From Gemmatimonadota bacterium (GTDB taxonomy: Bacteria; Gemmatimonadota; Gemmatimonadetes; Gemmatimonadales; GWC2-71-9), in the NCBI GenBank assembly GCA_003220905.1, contig QHTS01000012.1, positions 1-8,907 of the forward strand: 8,907 nt of DNA, given 5' to 3'. Positions 5,026 through 8,907 of the stretch are shown piece after piece. Position 1 is the stretch's first letter. Each line of letters opens with the position of its first letter. The notes under the pieces were generated by a model that searched no databases, had not been told where the DNA came from, and worked only from the letters and a program-made list of their open reading frames with translations. Both the position numbers and the translations under genes were made by a program.

Positions 5026-6306
5026 TCACGTCACTTCGATGATCTGATCGCGATGCGTACCGACGCTCACGTACTGGATGGGTGCGTGCGCGAGGTCCTG
5101 GAGCCGGTCCAGGTAGGCGCGGGCTGGCGGCGGCAGGTCCGCCAACCGGCGCACGTGGGCGAGCGACTTCTGCCACCCGGGGAGCGATTCGTACAGCGGC
5201 TCCACGCGGGCAAGACGCTCCACCTCGGCGGGCATCGAGTCGAGCGACTCGCCGTCGCAGCGGTAGCCGACGCACACGGGAATCTCCGAAAACGAATCGA
5301 GCACGTCGAGCTTGGTGACCGCGAGGCCGGTCAGGCCGTTGACGCGCACCGCGTAGCGCACGACGACGGCGTCGAACCACCCGCAGCGACGCGGCCGTCC
5401 CGTGGTCGCCCCGAACTCATCCCCCAGCTCGCGGATCCGCTCGGCCAGCGCCGGCGTGGCCTCGGTCGGAAGCGGGCCGTTCCCCACGCGGGTGGTGTAC
5501 GCCTTGACGACCCCAAGCACGGCGTCGATCGCCGTAGGGCCGATCCCGGCTCCGACCGCCGCGCCGCCGGCCGTCGTGTTGGAGGAGGTCACGTACGGGT
5601 AGGTGCCGTGGTCCACGTCCAGCAGCGCGCCTTGCGCGCCCTCGAGCAGCACCGATTCCCCGCGCTCGAGCGCTTCCCAGACCACGCGTCCAGCGTCCAC
5701 CGCGAGCGGCAGTAGCCGCGGGGCGAGCCGCTCGAGCAGCGCGACGTGCTCCCCCGGATCGCCGCGCTCGCTCGAGCCGAGCAACCCAAGGAACTCGTTG
5801 GCGGCCTGGACGCGCCCGCACACCAGCTCCTTCGCCCGGCCCAGGTTCCGCAAGTCGCCCACCCGGACGCCCCGTCGCCCGTACTTGTCTTCATAGGTGG
5901 GCCCGATGCCGCGGCCGGTCGTACCGATCTTCTCCCGAGCCTCGCGGGCCCGGTCGAGCAGCTTGTGGAACGGGAGCGTCAGGTGCGCGCGGTCCGAGAC
6001 GTAGAGCTTGTGCTCGGTCCGGATGCCCCGCTCGCTGAGGGCGTCGAGCTCCGTGAAGAGCGTCTCCGGATCGAGCACGACGCCGTTGCCGACCAGGCAT
6101 ACCGCACCCTGGATGATGCCCGAGGGAATCTGGTGGAGCACGAACTCTCCGGCGCCCGTGTGCACCGTGTGGCCCGCGTTCGCCCCGCCCTGATAGCGCA
6201 CGACCAGATCGGCGCGCTCGGCGAGCACGTCGACGATCTTCCCTTTGCCCTCGTCGCCCCATTGGGCGCCGACGACCACGACGCAGTGGGTCTTCGGTCC
6301 GAACAT
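5026..6306 (-). CDS. purA: Adenylosuccinate synthetase
   Basis: PurA joins IMP and aspartate using GTP to make adenylosuccinate, the first committed step from IMP to AMP. The 426 residues match the normal bacterial length. Motifs are complete: the phosphate-binding GAQWGDEGKGK at 13-23 with the catalytic Asp, NAGHT at 43-47 with the catalytic His, IGTTGRGIGPTYEDK around 127-141, QGALLDVDHGTYPYVTSSNT at 225-244, TTGRPRRCGWFD at 301-312, TKLDVLD at 331-337, and the C-terminal SVGTHRDQ at 414-421. The ATG at 6304-6306 is preceded by GGGGAG only 2 nt away, which is tight for a ribosome binding site. That site comes straight after the U-tract of the hairpin at 6318-6343. ypdA lies 13 nt downstream. 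The enzyme looks intact and functional. Confidence 0.98.
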   Translation of the reverse strand: MFGPKTHCVVVVGAQWGDEGKGKIVDVLAERADLVVRYQGGANAGHTVHTGAGEFVLHQIPSGIIQGAVCLVGNGVVLDPETLFTELDALSERGIRTEHKLYVSDRAHLTLPFHKLLDRAREAREKIGTTGRGIGPTYEDKYGRRGVRVGDLRNLGRAKELVCGRVQAANEFLGLLGSSERGDPGEHVALLERLAPRLLPLAVDAGRVVWEALERGESVLLEGAQGALLDVDHGTYPYVTSSNTTAGGAAVGAGIGPTAIDAVLGVVKAYTTRVGNGPLPTEATPALAERIRELGDEFGATTGRPRRCGWFDAVVVRYAVRVNGLTGLAVTKLDVLDSFSEIPVCVGYRCDGESLDSMPAEVERLARVEPLYESLPGWQKSLAHVRRLADLPPPARAYLDRLQDLAHAPIQYVSVGTHRDQIIEVT

Positions 6307-6317
6307 GGCTCCCCAGC

Positions 6318-6343
6318 AAAAAACGCCCCGGAAACGGGGCGTT
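6318..6343 (-). terminator. Strong intrinsic terminator directly before purA (attenuator candidate)
   Basis: On the minus strand AACGCCCCG pairs perfectly with CGGGGCGTT (9 bp, loop TTTC), and the stem runs into six T's (plus-strand A's at 6318-6323). The tract ends 11 nt before the purA ATG, leaving no room for a promoter between them. Unless purA is transcribed from inside the hairpin, its RNA must read through this structure. It may simply end the upstream operon with partial read-through, or attenuate purA. Confidence 0.8.
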
Positions 6344-6360
6344 CGAGTATCCTCCGACGG

Positions 6361-6389
6361 AAGCTAGACCCATGAACAGCGGGCGTCAA
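6361..6389 (-). promoter_or_regulatory. Candidate sigma-70-type promoter for purA-ypdA
   Basis: On the minus strand TTGACG (6384-6389) is followed after exactly 17 nt by TAGCTT (6361-6366). The -35 matches the consensus at five of six positions and the -10 at three of six. A start about 7 nt downstream would give a short leader containing GGAGG (6351-6355), with no start codon after it, and then the terminator hairpin. The spacing is ideal but the -10 is poor, so this is a moderate call. Confidence 0.4.
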
Positions 6390-6398
6390 CGCAGCCGA

Positions 6399-6479
6399 TT
6401 CCCACGCTAAAGAGTGGGCCCGGCAGTTCGGTGCCCTTAAGGGCCGTGCATCCCGGGGCCCAGGCTTTCAGCCTGGGAA
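6399..6479. repeat. Palindromic repeat doublet (REP/BIME-like) between M28 peptidase and purA
   Basis: Two hairpin units face each other. The unit at 6399-6421 (TTCCCACGCT, then AAAGAGTGGGCCC) matches the reverse complement of 6456-6479 (TTCCCAGGCTG, then AAAGCCTGGGCCC) with three substitutions and one gap. Each unit folds on itself: CCCACGCT/AGAGTGGG with one mismatch on the left, and a perfect CCCAGGCT/AGCCTGGG on the right. Between them lies the 12-bp perfect palindrome GCCCTTAAGGGC (6433-6444). The M28 peptidase stop falls in the loop region of the right-hand unit. The architecture resembles REP doublets mobilised by TnpA-REP (RAYT) enzymes, but no such gene is present here. Confidence 0.8.
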
Positions 6480-7376
6480 CAGCGCGGACGCAACTCCCCG
6501 GGCCACCTCCCGCACCCCCGCCAGCGTCAGGCGCTGCGTCGAGTCCCGCGGGGTATGGACGATTGTCGCCGTGCCCCAATCGCCCCGCATGATCGTTACG
6601 CCCTCGCGAGCCGCACCGGTCAGCACGAGCCCGTCGACCAGCACGGGTAGCCAGCGCGCCCGCCGCGCGCCGAGCGCGGCGGTCACCCGCTCGATGGTGG
6701 GTCCGGCGCGATGGATGAAAGCGATCGTGACGCCGCGGTCGTCGACACCATCGAAGTTGACGATGCACGTGTCGCGGAGCAGGTTGGCCCGCTCCCGCAC
6801 GAGCGCCCGCGCCCCGAGCAGGCCGTATTCCTCGGCGTCGGGGAAGAGCACGCCCACTCCCACGTCCGGCGGCAAGGCGTCCAGGGTGGCGAGGACGGCC
6901 ACCACCCCGGCCGCGTTGTCGACCGCGCCGGCGGAGCGATTGGTCACGCGGTTCGCCACGAGCAACAGGATGCCGGCGACGCCGGCGGCGCCAACGAACA
7001 GGTCGGGCACGCCGGCGTGGACCGGACCGAGCAACGCGCGCACCGCCAAGGCGAGGAGCTCGAGCGCGCCGAGCGTCGCCAGCGCGGCGGCCGCGAGGCG
7101 CGTCGCCATGGAGAGGGGCTGGCCTTTCGAGTCGTAATGCGCGACGAGCCACACCGAGACGCGAGCCCGAGGGCGGACCCCGAGCACGTTGACGGCCTCG
7201 AGCGGCGCCCGCCCGAAGCGGTGTAGCAGCGATCGCCCCGTGAACCGGTGCTCCATCGCCACGAATCCGCGCGCCACGAGCTCGCGTTTCAGTACGTCCC
7301 GGATCTGCTGGTTCGCCGCCGTGCCGGTGAGTCGCGGAACCGCGATCGCGACGAGCAGCGCCCGGTAGTCCGTCAC
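6468..7376 (-). CDS. M28-family zinc aminopeptidase-like protein with an internal membrane hairpin
   Basis: M28 peptidases are di-zinc enzymes that usually remove N-terminal residues. The 302-residue product begins with GTG (7374-7376), which overlaps the aldolase TGA. Predicted metal ligands and catalytic residues are: His80 and Asp82 in VWLVAHYDSKGQ, Asp153 in GAVDNAAG, the Glu182-Glu183 pair in FPDAEEYGLLGARAL, Asp209 in NFDGVDD, and His274 in VHTPRDST. Between the first His motif and the Asp153 motif sit two hydrophobic stretches, about 92-113 and 122-143, that look like a transmembrane helical hairpin. In soluble relatives this gap is only a short loop. There is no N-terminal signal peptide, so the hairpin would anchor the enzyme in the membrane; which side the active site faces is not clear. 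It is the last gene of the pilT-aldolase-peptidase group, and its stop lies in a palindromic element. Family assignment is good; the substrate is unknown. Confidence 0.87.
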   Translation of the reverse strand: MTDYRALLVAIAVPRLTGTAANQQIRDVLKRELVARGFVAMEHRFTGRSLLHRFGRAPLEAVNVLGVRPRARVSVWLVAHYDSKGQPLSMATRLAAAALATLGALELLALAVRALLGPVHAGVPDLFVGAAGVAGILLLVANRVTNRSAGAVDNAAGVVAVLATLDALPPDVGVGVLFPDAEEYGLLGARALVRERANLLRDTCIVNFDGVDDRGVTIAFIHRAGPTIERVTAALGARRARWLPVLVDGLVLTGAAREGVTIMRGDWGTATIVHTPRDSTQRLTLAGVREVARGVASALFPG

Positions 7377-8260
7377 GCGGCGACGAGCTTCACCACCCGC
7401 TCCCGGTCCGACGCCCCCACGGGCGCGAGCGGCGGGCGCACCGGCCCGCCGTATAGCCCTCCCCCTACGGCGTCCATCGCCGCCTTCACTCCCGCGGGCC
7501 CGAGCTTCCCCACGACTTCCCGGTCGAGCGGTGCGAGCCGCTCCTGGAGCTTCCCCGCGCCTTCCCGGTCGCCGGCGCGGAAGGCGGCGAACACCTGGGC
7601 GCAGAGCGCCGCCGCGAAACACGCGACCGCGAGGATCCCCCCGTCGCAGCCCAGCTCCAGGGCGGCATACAAGAGCGAGCCCGAGCCGACGAAGACCGAC
7701 CACTCGGGGGCCGCGTCGCGGTATGCCGCGAGGTTCTTCGCATCGCCCGACGAGTCCTTGACGCCGACGATGTTGGCGTGCGGCGCGAGCTGCCGCAGCA
7801 GGCCGGCCGCGATTGGGAGGTGCGTGTACTTGGGGATGTTGTAGACGAGCACCGGCACCGGGCTCGCGTCCGCCACGGCACGATAGTAATCCGCCAGGCT
7901 CGCGGGAGAGACGGCGGCGGAAAAGTACGCGGGAGGCCGCACGAGGACGGCGTCCGCGCCCTCCGTCGCGGCCGCCCGGGTCAGCGCCACCGCCTGCCGG
8001 GTGGACTCCCCGCCCGTCCCCGCGACCAGCCAGCGCTTGTCCGGCAACACCTCGCGCACCCACGCGACCATACGGCGCTGCTCGTCCGGGTCGAGCAGGG
8101 CCGACTCGCCGGTCGATCCCGCCACGACCACCCCATCGAGCCCCGCCGCGACGAGCCGTGTCACGTTGTGGCGGAGGTGGACGGGAGCGACCTCTCCCGT
8201 CGCGCTGTCGAATGGCGTGGTGATGGGGGCGAGCACCCCCACGAGCTGCCGCTCGGTCAC
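7373..8260 (-). CDS. DapA-superfamily class I aldolase, perhaps 4-hydroxy-2-oxoglutarate aldolase-like
   Basis: This is a Schiff-base aldolase/lyase of the DHDPS/N-acetylneuraminate lyase family with a TIM-barrel fold. The 295 residues carry the pyruvate-site GSTGE at 48-52, catalytic Tyr140 in YNIP, and the Schiff-base Lys168 in IVGVKDSSGD. True dihydrodipicolinate synthases have an Arg a few residues after the Tyr (YNVPxRT) that holds the semialdehyde carboxylate. Here the stretch reads YNIPKYTHLPI, without that Arg. The C-terminal part, with KLQERLAPLD and GLYGGPVRPPLAPV, recalls the mitochondrial-type 4-hydroxy-2-oxoglutarate aldolase (HOGA1). I therefore avoid the name dapA; 2-keto-3-deoxy sugar acid aldolase is another possibility. 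The GTG start at 8258-8260 overlaps the pilT-family TGA (GTGA), and its own TGA overlaps the next GTG, so translational coupling is likely on both sides. Confidence 0.88.
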   Translation of the reverse strand: MTERQLVGVLAPITTPFDSATGEVAPVHLRHNVTRLVAAGLDGVVVAGSTGESALLDPDEQRRMVAWVREVLPDKRWLVAGTGGESTRQAVALTRAAATEGADAVLVRPPAYFSAAVSPASLADYYRAVADASPVPVLVYNIPKYTHLPIAAGLLRQLAPHANIVGVKDSSGDAKNLAAYRDAAPEWSVFVGSGSLLYAALELGCDGGILAVACFAAALCAQVFAAFRAGDREGAGKLQERLAPLDREVVGKLGPAGVKAAMDAVGGGLYGGPVRPPLAPVGASDRERVVKLVAA

Positions 8261-8907
8261 TGGCCGGGAGTCGCCTCCGTGGCCGTAGCGGTGCGCGCGC
8301 GGCGGCGCACGGAGCGCATCTGCTTCTCGAAGTCCGCTGGATTGGTGCTCGCGGCGAGGGCCGTCTCGTACGTCACCACCTCGTCCGCCACCAGTTCCAT
8401 CAGGTGCTGATCGAACGTCTGCATGCCGTACTCGTCCCGTGCCTCGCGGACGTAGTCGGGCAGGTCGGCGGTTCGGCTCGGGTCCTTGATCAGCTCGCGC
8501 ACCTCCCGGGTGCAGATCAGGATCTCCACCGCCGCCACCCGGCCGCGGCCGTCGGCGCGCGAGAGCAGCCGCTGCGAGACGACGGCCTGCAGCGCGTCGC
8601 ACAACCGCAGCCGGGCGGCCTCCTGCTCTTCGGGCGGGAACATCGAGACGACACGACTCAACGTCGTCACCGCGTCGGGGGTGTGCAGCGTCGAGATCAC
8701 GAGGTGCCCCGTTTCGGCGGCTTTCATCGCGGTGTCGATGGTCTCCGCATCGCGCAGCTCGCCGATCAAGACGACGTCCGGGTCCTGGCGCATCGCGGCG
8801 CGGAGCCCCGCCCGGAAATCGTCGGTATCGACCCCGATCTCGCGCTGCGTCACCGAGCAGTTGATGTCGCGGTGCAGGAACTCGATCGGATTCTCGAGCG
8901 TGACGAT
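8257..8907 (-). CDS. pilT: PilT-family type IV pilus retraction ATPase, C-terminal part (5' end outside window)
   Basis: PilT is a hexameric cytoplasmic ATPase that drives pilus depolymerisation for twitching and DNA uptake. The visible 216 residues run in from the window edge with IVTLENPIEFLH, equivalent to the family's Asp box but with ENP in place of the common EDP. QREIGVDTDDFRAGLRAAMRQDPDVVLIGELRD, the Walker B region, follows (written here to show order; key residues are DPDVVLIGE). Then come the His box TGHLVISTLHT, the MFPPEEQ and LCDALQAVVSQRLL segments, and EVRELIKD in the place of the AIRNLIRE motif. YGMQTFDQHLM, near the C-terminal end, also matches PilT/PilU. The GTG at 8851-8853 is internal, not a start. 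The Walker A motif lies outside the window, and PilT versus PilU cannot be settled from this part. The TGA overlaps the aldolase GTG. Confidence 0.93.
   Translation of the reverse strand: MVTLENPIEFLHRDINCSVTQREIGVDTDDFRAGLRAAMRQDPDVVLIGELRDAETIDTAMKAAETGHLVISTLHTPDAVTTLSRVVSMFPPEEQEAARLRLCDALQAVVSQRLLSRADGRGRVAAVEILICTREVRELIKDPSRTADLPDYVREARDEYGMQTFDQHLMELVADEVVTYETALAASTNPADFEKQMRSVRRRARTATATEATPGQ

Noticed and set aside
7377..8063. N-terminal extension of the M28 peptidase frame up to 8063
   Set aside because: It overlaps the aldolase almost completely and is Arg/Gly/Ala-rich without a domain. The GTG in the GTGA overlap at 7376 fits the M28 family start.
8261..8602. Upstream extension of the aldolase frame to 8602
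   Set aside because: It lies antiparallel to nothing but inside the pilT-family coding region in another frame. The product is low-complexity, and the aldolase fold begins at the GTG at 8260.
8851..8853. GTG as the start of the pilT-family gene
   Set aside because: Codons upstream to the window edge continue the conserved family sequence (LENPIEFLH), so the gene is truncated by the window.

Overview
The window is a compact, GC-rich stretch of bacterial chromosome. Apart from one incomplete gene at the left edge, every gene lies on the minus strand. The content is mostly housekeeping: a single-chain glycyl-tRNA synthetase, a glycerate 2-kinase, a YpdA-type bacillithiol disulfide reductase, adenylosuccinate synthetase and a PilT-family ATPase. 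This mix, together with GTG starts, GTGA stop/start overlaps and heptamer/palindrome repeats, suggests a soil- or sediment-type bacterium of the Gemmatimonadota or a similar phylum. That placement is inference and was not tested by any search.

Layout, following transcription from right to left. (1) 8907-6468: a pilT-family ATPase (5' end outside the window), a DapA-superfamily aldolase and an M28 peptidase with a membrane hairpin. They are joined by two successive GTGA overlaps and are very probably one operon. (2) 6467-6307: a spacer with a dyad palindromic element, a candidate promoter, and a strong intrinsic-terminator hairpin whose U-tract ends 11 nt before the purA ATG. (3) 6306-4014: purA and ypdA, 13 nt apart. 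(4) 4013-3842: an unusually AT-rich, hairpin-rich spacer with two copies of an operator-like 11-mer, one of them covering the start codon of the next gene. (5) 3841-1389: glycerate 2-kinase and glyQS, 26 nt apart. (6) 1391-1312: a hairpin built of TGCGGAR heptamers. (7) 1298-308: a small HExxH metallopeptidase and a degenerate receiver-domain protein, overlapping by 8 nt. (8) 312-283: a near-perfect 30-bp palindrome between the convergent ends of the receiver gene and a plus-strand Hsp20 gene.

I found no CRISPR array, phage, transposase, rRNA or tRNA gene, and no obvious defence or biosynthetic system. The most unusual signal is structural. Four minus-strand genes (receiver, glyQS, ypdA, M28 peptidase) end with a stop codon inside, or directly touching, a palindromic element, and the four elements have unrelated sequences. 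Other points of interest are the purA attenuator candidate, a possible plus-strand small RNA ending at a terminator inside ypdA, the two-site operator in front of the glycerate kinase, a transmembrane insertion between metal-ligand segments of the M28 peptidase, and an aldolase lacking the DapA arginine.
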